A stretch of 64,000 nucleotides of DNA. Source: an uncultured Ectothiorhodospiraceae bacterium (GTDB taxonomy: Bacteria > Pseudomonadota > Gammaproteobacteria > Nevskiales > Oceanococcaceae). This document shows positions 25,240 through 33,681 of the stretch, one piece after another. The DNA is taken from contig CAKZQS010000033.1 of the NCBI GenBank assembly GCA_937141935.1, positions 56,259 to 120,258 on the forward strand, in the 5' to 3' direction. Below the pieces are notes generated by a model, which saw only the letters and a program-made list of their open reading frames with translations, did no database searches and had not been told where the DNA came from. The position numbers and the translations under genes are program-made. The stretch's first letter is position 1. Each line of letters opens with the position of its first letter.

Positions 25240-27113
25240 TGACGGCCGGCGCCGACTGGCCCGTAGCGGGTTTTCGCCGCCGCCAGCTGCGCCCGGAGCT
25301 GCAGGCCGCCTTGCAGGCGCAGGGTGTGGCGCCGGTGCTGGCGCGGGTGCTGGCCGCGCGCCTGCGCCAGGTGCCCGACTGGGCGGCCGTGTGCGCGGCG
25401 CGGCTGGACGCGCTGCCCAACCCCGACGCCATCCCCGACATGACGCTTGCGGTCGCGCGCATCCTGCGCGCCGTGCAGCGGCGCGAGCAGGTCGTTTTTG
25501 CCGTGGATCACGACATGGACGGCCAGGCCAGCGCGGCCGTGTTGTGGACGGCCTTCACCGCGCATTTCGGGGTCGACCCGGACCTGCTGCGCGTCGTCAG
25601 CAGCCACCGCCTGCGCGAGGGCTACGGGCTGACCGAGGCGGTGGTCGAGCGCATCCTCGAGGCGCCGCCCGGGCTGGTGATTTCGGCCGACAAGGGCTCC
25701 ACCGACGAGCCGCGCATCGCCAGGCTGGCCGCGGCCGGCGTCGACGTCATCGTCACCGACCATCACGGCATCCCGCCGGAGGGGCCGCCGGCCTCTGCGC
25801 TGGCCTGTGTGAACCCGGGCCGCAGCGATTCGGCCTACGACCCCACCATCTGCGGCGCCGCCGTCGCCTTTTTCTGCATGGCCCGCGTGCGCCAGGCGCT
25901 GCTGGCCACCGGCGCCGCGGTGCCCTCGCTGGCCCCGCTGCTGGACTATGTGGCCGTGGCCACGATCGCCGACTGCGTGTCCCTGTGCCCGGACCGCGCG
26001 CCGATCAACCAGACGCTGGTGCGCCAGGGCCTGCGCCGCATCAACGCCGGGCTGCGGCCCTGCTGGCAGGTCTTCGCCGCCCGTCGCGAGGACCCGGTGG
26101 ATGCCGAGGCCATCGCCTTCGGCCTCGCGCCGGCCGTGGCCGCGGCGGGGCGGCTGGACTGGGCCGAGCCCGGCTTCGCCTTTCTCACCGCCGCCGACCG
26201 CCCGGCGGCCGAGACGGCCTGGGCCCAGCTGCAGAGTGAAAACGAGGCGCGCAAGCAGCTCGAGGCGCGGGTACGCGCGGCCGCCCTGGAGCAGCTGGCG
26301 GCCGAGCCGCTGCCGGCCGCGGCCTGCGTGTTCCTGGAGGACGGCCACAGCGGCGTGCACGGCATCACCGCCAGCCGGCTGGTCGAGCGCCTGGGCCGCC
26401 CCGCGGCCGTGTTTGCGCCGCGCGGGCAGGGTGCGCGGCCAAGGGACGAGGCCGGCGGGGCGCCGGAGGTGGACGCCCTGGCCGGCGCCGGCGCAGAGCG
26501 CGATTGCGGGGACAGCGCAACTCAGCCGGCCGGCGGCGCCGAACTGCTCAGCGCCTCGCTGCGCGGCGTGTCCGGCCTGCACCTGCGCGAGACGCTGGCC
26601 GGGATCGCCGCGGCCCAGCCAGGCCTGCTGCGCGCCTGGGGCGGGCATGCGGCGGCGGCGGGCCTGAGCCTGGCGCGGGCGGACTACCCGCGCTTCAAGG
26701 CGGCCTTCATCGCCGCCTGCGGGCGGCAGCTTGCCGGGCAGCCGCTGCGCCCGGAGCACTGCAGCGACGGGTCGCTGGCGCCGGAGGAGATCAGCCTGGA
26801 CACGGTCGATGCGCTGGCGACGGCCGACCCCTGGGGCCGGGAATTCGAGGCGCCGTTGTTTGATGGCGTCTTCACGCTGCGCAGCCAGCGCGCGGTGGGC
26901 GATGGCAGCCACCGCCAGCTGGAGTTGGACTGCGGCGGGCGCACGCTGCGCGCGATCTGGTTTCGGGCGACCGAGTCCGGTGGGGGCGAGCTTGCGCCCG
27001 GCGAGGCCCTGCACCTGCTCTATGCGCTGGGCGCCAACACCTGGCGGGGTCAGCGCCGCCTGCAACTGCGGGTGGTGGCCCGCATCCCCGAGGGCGTGCT
27101 GCCGGCCGACTGA
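25239..27113 (+). CDS. recJ: DHH-family exonuclease, divergent RecJ
   Basis: A 624-aa protein with DHH and DHHA1 domains, like the 5'-3' single-strand exonuclease RecJ used in recombination and mismatch repair. The DHH motifs are present but altered: VDHDMDG at 89-95 where DYDADG is usual, ADKG at 150-153 where D(N/C)G is usual, and TDHHG from 173. The metal-binding Asp and His residues are kept. A DHHA1-like Gly-rich motif (AWGGHAAAAGLSL) is near residue 466. The region 400-440 is a low-complexity insert. Start GTG overlaps thrC. Whether this is the main RecJ is uncertain. Confidence 0.8.
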   Translation: MTAGADWPVAGFRRRQLRPELQAALQAQGVAPVLARVLAARLRQVPDWAAVCAARLDALPNPDAIPDMTLAVARILRAVQRREQVVFAVDHDMDGQASAAVLWTAFTAHFGVDPDLLRVVSSHRLREGYGLTEAVVERILEAPPGLVISADKGSTDEPRIARLAAAGVDVIVTDHHGIPPEGPPASALACVNPGRSDSAYDPTICGAAVAFFCMARVRQALLATGAAVPSLAPLLDYVAVATIADCVSLCPDRAPINQTLVRQGLRRINAGLRPCWQVFAARREDPVDAEAIAFGLAPAVAAAGRLDWAEPGFAFLTAADRPAAETAWAQLQSENEARKQLEARVRAAALEQLAAEPLPAAACVFLEDGHSGVHGITASRLVERLGRPAAVFAPRGQGARPRDEAGGAPEVDALAGAGAERDCGDSATQPAGGAELLSASLRGVSGLHLRETLAGIAAAQPGLLRAWGGHAAAAGLSLARADYPRFKAAFIAACGRQLAGQPLRPEHCSDGSLAPEEISLDTVDALATADPWGREFEAPLFDGVFTLRSQRAVGDGSHRQLELDCGGRTLRAIWFRATESGGGELAPGEALHLLYALGANTWRGQRRLQLRVVARIPEGVLPAD

Positions 27114-27136
27114 GCGCAAACGCGCGGCGGCCTGAA

Positions 27137-27156
27137 CGCGCGCCGGTGGGCGCGCG
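27137..27156. terminator. Hairpin between convergent genes
   Basis: An 8-bp perfect stem CGCGCGCC / GGCGCGCG with the loop GGTG sits in the 63-base gap between the convergent recJ and FimX-like genes. There is no T-run on either strand, so it is only a candidate bidirectional terminator. Confidence 0.4.
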
Positions 27157-27176
27157 ATCGCAGCCGCGAGGCGGGC

Positions 27177-29222
27177 TCAGCGCATGCGGAACTGCTTGTG
27201 GCTGAGTTCGGCGGCGGGCTCGTGCACATGCGAGCCCATCAGGAAGTTCACGCCCATCTGCCACAGCCGGGCCATGGCATTGGCGCTGGTCACGCGCTCG
27301 GCCACGGTCTGGATGCCGCGCTGCTTGGCGACCTCCATGATCAGCTGGAAGGCCGAGATGTCGCTGCTGGCGTCGGCGATGGCGGCGGTAAAGTCGGCAT
27401 GCAGCTTGACGTAGTCCACCGGCAGCCGGCGCAGCAGCTCATGCGACTGGCTGGTGATGCCGAAGTGGTCGATGCCGGTGGCCAGGCCCAGCTTCTGCAG
27501 GCCGCCGAGCAGCGCCATGCCGCGGCGCATCTGCGTTTGCAGCATCCGCTCACGCAACACGACGACCAGCGACTTCTCCGGTAGCTTGGCCTGCTGCCAT
27601 TCGCCGGCGAGCCATTGCAGGAAAGCCTCGTGCTGCTGCAGCGTGGCCATGTCCAGGCGCACCAGGAACACGGTCTTGTTGCCCTCGGCGTGCACCTGCT
27701 GCAAGCGCTGCAGGGCATGGCGTACCACCCAGCGGTCGATGTCCGCCATCAGGCCGTGGTCCTGGGCGGCGGGCATGAACTCGCGCGCCGGGATGTTCTC
27801 GCCCTCGCGGCTGTTCAGGCGCAGCAGCACGTCGGCGTGCTCGCGGGCGTCATTGGTCAGGCAGGCGATGTTCTGGAAGGCCAGCTCGAAGCGGTTCTCG
27901 TCCAGCGCCTCGCGCACGATGCCGGCCCACTGCGCGCTGTGCTCGCGGCGTTGCATCTCGGCCGCGGCATCGCCGGTCAGGCGGATCACGCCGGGCTCGT
28001 CCTGCTCGCGGATCTCCTTGAGCGAGTTGCCGCACTCGACCAGCACGCTGTCGGCGATGCGCGGCGGCGGCGGCAGCGGGTAGATCACGGCGCTGGCGGT
28101 GGCGGTGATCTCGGCATCGCCCACGGCGAAGATCTGGCGGCTGACCTGGCGCAGGCGGGCGCTGACCCATTCCTGCATCTCTTCGAGCGACTTGGTGGCG
28201 CAGGCCAGCGCGATGCTGCCGCCCTCCAGCGGGGCCAGGTGGGCATCGGTGAGCGGCGAGGACATCAGCAGCCGGCCGATGCCACGGCAGAGCTCGTCGC
28301 GACCGAAGACGCCGACCTGGTCTTCGAGGCCGGGCAGGTTGTCAACGCCGAACAGCAGCAGCACCGGGTGCATGCCCTTGGGCACGCGGGCATTGGCCAG
28401 CCACTTGCGCAGCCGGTCGCGGGCGGCCGGCTCGTCGACCTCCTCGCTCTCGTCATTGCCGCGCAGCTCGACGGCCGGCTCGCCGTCGTGCTCGATGGCG
28501 GCAATCGTCATGCTCAGCGGGGTGGCCATGCCGCCCTCGACCAGCCACTGCAGGTGCAGTTCGACCGAGGATTCCTTGTTGCGGCGGATGCGGCGCATCG
28601 CCTCGCGCAGCGCCGGCACGCTTTCGCCGCCGAGCATGTCCAGCACCGGCATGGCCAGCAGCCGGTCGCTGTGGCCTTCCACGAGCTGCTCGGCCGCGGC
28701 GGCGTTGCAGGAGACGATGATGCCCTCCTGCACGATCAGCACCGGCGCATCCAGCGCATCCCATTCCTCGGCATCCTTGCGCGCCTGCTCGCCCAGCCGC
28801 TCGCGCAGGCTGTTGAGCTGCAGGCGCATGCGCCCGTGGGCGATCTCGCGTTCCAGCAGGTTGATGCTGAGCTGGGTGTCGCTGCGGCTGAGCATGCCGT
28901 CGGCGCCGTCCTCCAGCACATTGCGCAGCCGGGTGGGGTCGAACTGCTCGTCCCAGGTCAGCACCGGCGTCTCCGGCCGGGTCTTGCGGATGCCGCGGAC
29001 CAGCTCGCGCAGGCGCAGCTTGGGGAAGGCGAGATCGACGATGACGGCCAGGTAGTCCTGGTCGCCGAGCATCTGCTTCAGCGTGTCGGGGCCGGGGGCG
29101 GCGATGACGCGCACGGTGTGCCCGCTGAGGCGCAGCGCGTTCTCCAGCAGGCCGGCGTCGGCGGTGGTTGCCGCCAGCAGCAGGCATTCGCCCTGGAGTT
29201 GTTCAGCCGCGGTGCGGGTCAA
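27177..29222 (-). CDS. FimX-like cyclic-di-GMP effector (REC-PAS-GGDEF-EAL)
   Basis: A 681-aa cytoplasmic protein with a receiver-like domain (about 10-130), a PAS domain (about 155-265), a GGDEF domain (about 280-415) and an EAL domain (about 430-675). Both catalytic motifs are broken: GGDEF is GGSIA (334-338), EAL is DVL (464-466), and the metal-binding DDFG is DHFG (585-588). This is the pattern of P. aeruginosa FimX, a non-catalytic c-di-GMP receptor that controls type IV pili. Start TTG 29222 is supported by AGGAGG just upstream. No pilus gene is nearby. Confidence 0.85.
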   Translation of the reverse strand: MTRTAAEQLQGECLLLAATTADAGLLENALRLSGHTVRVIAAPGPDTLKQMLGDQDYLAVIVDLAFPKLRLRELVRGIRKTRPETPVLTWDEQFDPTRLRNVLEDGADGMLSRSDTQLSINLLEREIAHGRMRLQLNSLRERLGEQARKDAEEWDALDAPVLIVQEGIIVSCNAAAAEQLVEGHSDRLLAMPVLDMLGGESVPALREAMRRIRRNKESSVELHLQWLVEGGMATPLSMTIAAIEHDGEPAVELRGNDESEEVDEPAARDRLRKWLANARVPKGMHPVLLLFGVDNLPGLEDQVGVFGRDELCRGIGRLLMSSPLTDAHLAPLEGGSIALACATKSLEEMQEWVSARLRQVSRQIFAVGDAEITATASAVIYPLPPPPRIADSVLVECGNSLKEIREQDEPGVIRLTGDAAAEMQRREHSAQWAGIVREALDENRFELAFQNIACLTNDAREHADVLLRLNSREGENIPAREFMPAAQDHGLMADIDRWVVRHALQRLQQVHAEGNKTVFLVRLDMATLQQHEAFLQWLAGEWQQAKLPEKSLVVVLRERMLQTQMRRGMALLGGLQKLGLATGIDHFGITSQSHELLRRLPVDYVKLHADFTAAIADASSDISAFQLIMEVAKQRGIQTVAERVTSANAMARLWQMGVNFLMGSHVHEPAAELSHKQFRMR

Positions 29223-29335
29223 AAGGCCTCCTCAATGCGTCGGTCCGGCGCCAATGCATCCCGGCAATGGGCGACGGGCGCAGCGGCCCCGCGACGCCTC
29301 GATGCCCATGTCCTGAATGCCGGTGTCCTGGCGGA

Positions 29336-29374
29336 GTTATACCCGGCCGCGCGGCTCGCTCGCAACGCGCGGCC
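29336..29374 (-). promoter_or_regulatory. Promoter for the FimX-like gene overlapping an epmB terminator hairpin
   Basis: On the minus strand TTGCGA (29365-29360) and TATAAC (29341-29336) are 18 bases apart and point to the FimX-like gene. The same DNA forms a 9-bp stem, GGCCGCGCG / CGCGCGGCC (29345-29353 with 29366-29374), just downstream of epmB. A transcript stop for epmB and a start for the next gene may thus share this sequence. Confidence 0.5.
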
Positions 29375-29385
29375 CCCAGCCCGGC

Positions 29386-30378
29386 TCACAGCAGCGTCTT
29401 GTGGGCGCGGCCGGGCTCCTCGCGCGCCAGGCGCGGCAGCAGATAGCCCGGCAGGCGCGCCTGCAGCTGCGCGCACAGCGCCCGCGCGCGGGCATCGTCG
29501 ACGGCAAAGTGCGCCGCGCCGCGGACGCGATCGAGCTGGTGCAAGTAATAGGGCAGCACGCCCTGTGCGAACAGCGCGCGGCTCAGCGCCTCCAGCGCCT
29601 CGACGCTGTCGTTGATGCCGGCCAGCAGCACCGCCTGATTCAGCAGCGGGCCCAGCGTGGCCAGCCCGCGCAGGGCCGTGGCCGTGTGCGCGTCGAGTTC
29701 CTGGGCGTGGTTGACGTGCACCACGCTGACCACCTGCAGGCGCGATGCGCGCAGGCGCGCCAGCAGCGCCGGCGTGACCCGCTGCGGAATGGCGATGGGA
29801 AAGCGCGTGTGCAGCCGCAGCGTATGCAGGTGGGGGATGGCCTCCAGCTCCGTGAGCAGCGCGGCCAGGCGCGTGTCGTCCAGGCTCAGCGGGTCACCGC
29901 CGGACAGAATGATCTCGCCGATGTCCGGGGCCTCGCGCAGCGCCTGCAAGGCCTGCTGCAGCCGGCCGCGGGCATGCGCGCCATAGGGGAACTCGCGGCG
30001 AAAGCAATAGCGGCAGTGCAGCGCACAGGCGCCGGTGGCGATCAGCAGCGCCCGGCCGTGGTACTTGTGAATCAGCGCCGGCGCCGGGCTGGCCGCGGCC
30101 TCGGCCAGCGGGTCCGGGCCGTAGCCGGGCACCTCGAGTGACTCTTCGGGGCTGCTGAGCAGCTGGCGCAGGATCGGATCGGCGGGGTCGCCGGGGCGGA
30201 TGCGCCGCAGCAGCGGCCAGGGCGCCAGGACCGGGAAATCCGAGTCGGCCCCCAGCGCCGGGTCGACGCCGACCGCCGCGCACAGCTCGTGGGCACGGCG
30301 CAGCGCGCCACGCAGCTCCTCCTGCCAGCCCGCCGCCGGCGGGGGCGGGACCGGTACAATGGCGCTCTTACCATTCAC
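29386..30378 (-). CDS. epmB: EF-P (R)-beta-lysylation lysine 2,3-aminomutase EpmB
   Basis: A ~330-aa radical SAM enzyme (KamA family) that turns L-alpha-lysine into (R)-beta-lysine for EpmA to attach to EF-P. The Fe-S cysteines are in CALHCRYCFRREFPYG; SGGDPL and GVLPYYLHQLDRV also fit EpmB. I place the start at GTG 30378, which matches the E. coli length (342). In-frame ATG 30411 would add 11 residues and overlap the efp start. It is divergent from efp and epmA, so the whole pathway is in one locus. Confidence 0.92.
   Translation of the reverse strand: MNGKSAIVPVPPPPAAGWQEELRGALRRAHELCAAVGVDPALGADSDFPVLAPWPLLRRIRPGDPADPILRQLLSSPEESLEVPGYGPDPLAEAAASPAPALIHKYHGRALLIATGACALHCRYCFRREFPYGAHARGRLQQALQALREAPDIGEIILSGGDPLSLDDTRLAALLTELEAIPHLHTLRLHTRFPIAIPQRVTPALLARLRASRLQVVSVVHVNHAQELDAHTATALRGLATLGPLLNQAVLLAGINDSVEALEALSRALFAQGVLPYYLHQLDRVRGAAHFAVDDARARALCAQLQARLPGYLLPRLAREEPGRAHKTLL
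30355..30360 (+). promoter_or_regulatory. Candidate -10 box for efp
   Basis: TACAAT, 50 bases before the efp ATG, is the best -10 match on the plus strand. It falls within the first codons of the divergent epmB, so transcription of the two genes probably overlaps. No good -35 hexamer is visible. Confidence 0.4.
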
Positions 30379-30409
30379 CTGATGGCCTGCCACGGCGGCC
30401 GGAGTCTGC

Positions 30410-30973
30410 ATGAGTTCGTATTCCACCAATCAGTTCAAGGGCGGCCTGAAGATCCTGCTCGACGGCGAACCCTACAGCATCGTCGAACACGAGATGGTCA
30501 AGCCCGGCAAGGGCCAGGCCTTCTCGCGGGTCAAGGTGCGCAACCTCAAGACCGGGCGCGTGGTGGAGCGCACCTTCAAGTCCGGCGACTCGGTCGAGGC
30601 AGCCGACGTCATGGAGCTGGAACTGCAGTATCTGTACTACGACGGCGAGTTCTGGACCTTCATGGATGAGTCCAGCTTCGAGCAGTATCAAGCCGACGAG
30701 GCCGCGATGGCCGGCGCCAAGCAGTGGATCAAGGAGCAGGACAAGTGCACCGTCATGCTCTACAACGGCTCGCCGCTGACGGTGGAGCCGCCGAATTTCG
30801 TCGAGCTGGAAGTCAGCGAAACCGACCCGGGTGTGCGGGGTGATACCTCCGGCGGCGGCGGCAAGCCGGCAACGATGGAAACCGGCGCCGTCGTGCGCGT
30901 GCCGCTGTTCATCGAAATCGGCGACAAGCTCAAGATCGACACCCGCAACGGCGAGTACGTCTCCCGCGCTTGA
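30410..30973 (+). CDS. efp: Elongation factor P
   Basis: A 187-aa three-beta-barrel factor that rescues ribosomes stalled at polyproline. The modified lysine is Lys34, in the loop VKPGKGQAF, the form that receives beta-lysine from Epm[17 protein letters not shown] precedes the third barrel. The divergent epmB and the downstream epmA confirm the lysine-type modification. Its TGA overlaps the epmA ATG. Confidence 0.97.
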   Translation: MSSYSTNQFKGGLKILLDGEPYSIVEHEMVKPGKGQAFSRVKVRNLKTGRVVERTFKSGDSVEAADVMELELQYLYYDGEFWTFMDESSFEQYQADEAAMAGAKQWIKEQDKCTVMLYNGSPLTVEPPNFVELEVSETDPGVRGDTSGGGGKPATMETGAVVRVPLFIEIGDKLKIDTRNGEYVSRA

Positions 30974-31914
30974 TGGACTGGCGGCCGAGCGCGACGCTGG
31001 CGATGCTGCGCCGGCGCGCGCAGGTCCTGGCCACCATCCGGGCGCGTTTCGCGCGCCAGGGGGTGCTCGAGGTCGAAACCCCGCTGCTGGCCCGCAGCAG
31101 CTGCCTGGACCCGCAGGTGCCCAGCATCGGGGTCCCCCTGGCCGACGGCCAGCGCTGGCTGCAGACCTCGCCGGAAAACCACATGAAGCGGCTGCTGGCC
31201 GCGGGCAGCGGGCCGATTTATCGCCTGGGGCCGGTCTTCCGGGCCGGCGAGCGCGGCCGCTGGCACGCGCCGGAGTTCTGCATGCTCGAGTGGTACCGGC
31301 CGGGCCTGGATGCGCCGGCCCTGATGGCCGACGTCGCCGCGCTGCTGGCCGAGCTGGGCGCCCCGCGCAGCTGGCGGCGGCGGCGCTATGCCGATCTCTA
31401 CGCCGAGCAGCTGGGCTGGGATGTGCACGCCACGCCCACCGCGCAGATGCGCGCATGGGCGGCGGGGCAGGGGCTGGCGGACGCCGGCGCGCTGCCGCGT
31501 GATGCGCTGCTGGATTTCGCGATGGGCACGGTGATCGGCCCGACGCTGGGCCAGGACGGCCTGGACTTCGTCGAGGGCTATCCGGCCAGCCAGGCGGCGC
31601 TGGCCCGGCTGGACCCGGCCGACGCGCGCGAGGCCTGCCGCTTCGAGCTCTATTGGCGGGGGCTGGAGTTGGCCAACGGCTTTCACGAACTGGCCGACGC
31701 CGAGGAGCAGCGGCAACGCTTTGCGGCCGAGGCGGCCACGCGCGCCGCCGCGGGCCAGGACGAAATCGCCGTGGATGACCACCTGCTCGACGCGCTCGCC
31801 GCCGGCCTGCCCGATTGCAGCGGCGTCGCGCTGGGCCTGGATCGACTTATCGCCCTGCTGGCCGGCGCCGAGCGCCTGGACGCCGTGCAGGCTTTTACCT
31901 GGGAACAGGCCTGA
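30973..31914 (+). CDS. epmA: EF-P lysine lysyltransferase EpmA (GenX/PoxA)
   Basis: A 313-aa class II lysyl-tRNA synthetase paralogue lacking the anticodon-binding domain. It ligates (R)-beta-lysine to EF-P Lys34. Class II motifs are visible: VETPLLARSS (motif 1), RLGPVFRAGERGRWHAPEFCMLEWYR (motif 2 region; key residues R and E) and SGVALGLDRLIALL (motif 3). The preceding TTG 30970 is in frame, but ATG 30973 overlapping the efp stop is the likely start. Confidence 0.95.
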   Translation: MDWRPSATLAMLRRRAQVLATIRARFARQGVLEVETPLLARSSCLDPQVPSIGVPLADGQRWLQTSPENHMKRLLAAGSGPIYRLGPVFRAGERGRWHAPEFCMLEWYRPGLDAPALMADVAALLAELGAPRSWRRRRYADLYAEQLGWDVHATPTAQMRAWAAGQGLADAGALPRDALLDFAMGTVIGPTLGQDGLDFVEGYPASQAALARLDPADAREACRFELYWRGLELANGFHELADAEEQRQRFAAEAATRAAAGQDEIAVDDHLLDALAAGLPDCSGVALGLDRLIALLAGAERLDAVQAFTWEQA

Positions 31915-33681
31915 ATGCTGATACTGATCGCCTCCCTGCTGCCGCTGCTGATCGGCCCGCTGATCGTCGACCGCGCGCTGCGTGAGCGGCGGCTGCGCGA
32001 CGTCGTCGACGGCTTCATCTTCGTGTCGATTGCCGGGCTGGTCCTGCTCGACATCCTGCCGCACCTGATCGGCCATCTGGGCTGGGCGGCCCTGCTGCTG
32101 GTCGCCCTGGGCTATTGGGGGCCCAGCTTCGTCGAGCAGCGCTTCCGCGCCGCCGCGCACAGCACCCACGTGGTGGTGGTCCTGGTGGCGGCGCTGGGGC
32201 TGATCGTGCACACGCTGGCCGACGGCGCCGTGCTCAGCGATGCCGAGCAGCCCGGCCTGGCCCTGGCGGTGCTGCTGCACCGGCTGCCGGTGGCGATGAC
32301 CGTGTGGTGGTTGCTGCGCCCGGCCTGGGGCCCGCGCGGCGCCGGGCTGATGCTGGCGGCGATGGCGCTGGGCACCGCGGCCGGTTGGCTGGCCGGCGTG
32401 CAGTGGATCGGCGACGGCCTGCCGCGGGCGACGCTGGAGGCGCTGGTGGCGGGCTCCATCCTGCACGTGGTCTTCAACCGCGTGCACCTGAATCCCGAAC
32501 TCGACACCGGCCCGCAGGACCCGCGCGCCGAAGGCAGCGGCAACCTGCTGGGCCTGGGCTTTCTGCTGCTGGCCTTTGGCGTCGGGCTGGAGATGCCGGC
32601 GCAGATGCGGGCCCTGGGCGAAAGGCTGTACGAGCTGTCGCTGATCGCGGCGCCGGCCTTGCTGCTGGGCTACACGCTGGCCGGCCTGCTGGCCGGCATG
32701 GTGCCCGTGCGCTCCTTTGGCTGGATCGGGCGCGGCTCGACGCTGCGCCAGAGCTTCAACGGCATGCTGGTCGGCCTGCCGCTGCCGGTGTGTTCCTGCG
32801 GCGTGGTGCCGCTGTACCGCAGCCTGTTGCAGCGTGGCGTGCCGCCGGCCGCCGGGCTGTCCTTCCTGATCGCCACGCCGGAGCTGGGCCTGGATGCGCT
32901 GATCGTGTCGCTGCCGCTGCTGGGCCTGGACATGACGCTGGCGCGGCTGGTGGCCGCGGCGCTGATCGCCTGGGGTGTGGGTGCGCTGCTGGGCCGCTGG
33001 GTCCAGGTACGGGCCGCGGCGCTGGCCGGCGGCTGCAGCCACGCCGGCCACGACCACGACCACGACCATTCCGGGCACAGCCACAGCCACAGCCACGGCC
33101 TGGAGCAGCCCGGGGCCGGGCCGGATGCCCGCGGGGCCTGGGCTGGGCTGCGCTATGGCTATACCGACCTGCTCGACGCCACGATCCCCTGGCTGCTGCT
33201 GGGCCTGGTGGTGGCCGCACTGGCGGCGCCGATGCTGGAGCTGGTGCCGGGCTGGGGGCTGCCGATGCTGGCCGAGGTCGCGGTCTTCGCGCTGCTGGGC
33301 ATGCCGCTGTACGTCTGCGCCACCGGCTCGACGCCCATCGTGGCGGTGATGCTGGTCAGCGGTGTGTCGCCAGGGGCCTGCCTGGCCTTTTTGATTACCG
33401 GGCCGGCCACTAACCCGGCGACCTTCGGCGTGCTCAGCCAGCTGCATGGTCGTCGCGCGGCGCTGGCCTTCGCCGCGCTGACCGCCGGCCTGGCCATCAG
33501 TGCCGGCCTGCTGGTCGAACTGTGGGGCGGGCTCGACGTCGACCCGCAGGTGCTGGACAAGGCGCACCAGGGCTGGTGGCAGCCGGCCTGCCTGCTGCTG
33601 CTGGCGTTGCTGCTCGGCTGGGCCGTGCTGCGCCGCGGCGCACGGGCGCTGGTGGCGGAGCTGCGGCCCAGCCATGGCTGA
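31915..33681 (+). CDS. ZIP-like/YraQ permease fusion, putative metal exporter
   Basis: A 588-aa membrane protein that looks like two families joined. Residues ~1-195 resemble the ZIP metal-transporter core, with HTLADG (His99, Asp103) and HRLPVA (His122). Residues ~200-580 are a YraQ/COG0701 permease with CSCG (293-296), GVPPAAGLSFLIATPELG and a matching second half with TGSTPI and TGPATNP. A cytosolic or periplasmic loop near 378-395 is His-rich (HDHDHDHSGHSHSHSH), as in SO_0444-type Cu/Zn efflux proteins. It probably exports a divalent metal. It starts one base after the epmA stop. Confidence 0.75.
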   Translation: MLILIASLLPLLIGPLIVDRALRERRLRDVVDGFIFVSIAGLVLLDILPHLIGHLGWAALLLVALGYWGPSFVEQRFRAAAHSTHVVVVLVAALGLIVHTLADGAVLSDAEQPGLALAVLLHRLPVAMTVWWLLRPAWGPRGAGLMLAAMALGTAAGWLAGVQWIGDGLPRATLEALVAGSILHVVFNRVHLNPELDTGPQDPRAEGSGNLLGLGFLLLAFGVGLEMPAQMRALGERLYELSLIAAPALLLGYTLAGLLAGMVPVRSFGWIGRGSTLRQSFNGMLVGLPLPVCSCGVVPLYRSLLQRGVPPAAGLSFLIATPELGLDALIVSLPLLGLDMTLARLVAAALIAWGVGALLGRWVQVRAAALAGGCSHAGHDHDHDHSGHSHSHSHGLEQPGAGPDARGAWAGLRYGYTDLLDATIPWLLLGLVVAALAAPMLELVPGWGLPMLAEVAVFALLGMPLYVCATGSTPIVAVMLVSGVSPGACLAFLITGPATNPATFGVLSQLHGRRAALAFAALTAGLAISAGLLVELWGGLDVDPQVLDKAHQGWWQPACLLLLALLLGWAVLRRGARALVAELRPSHG

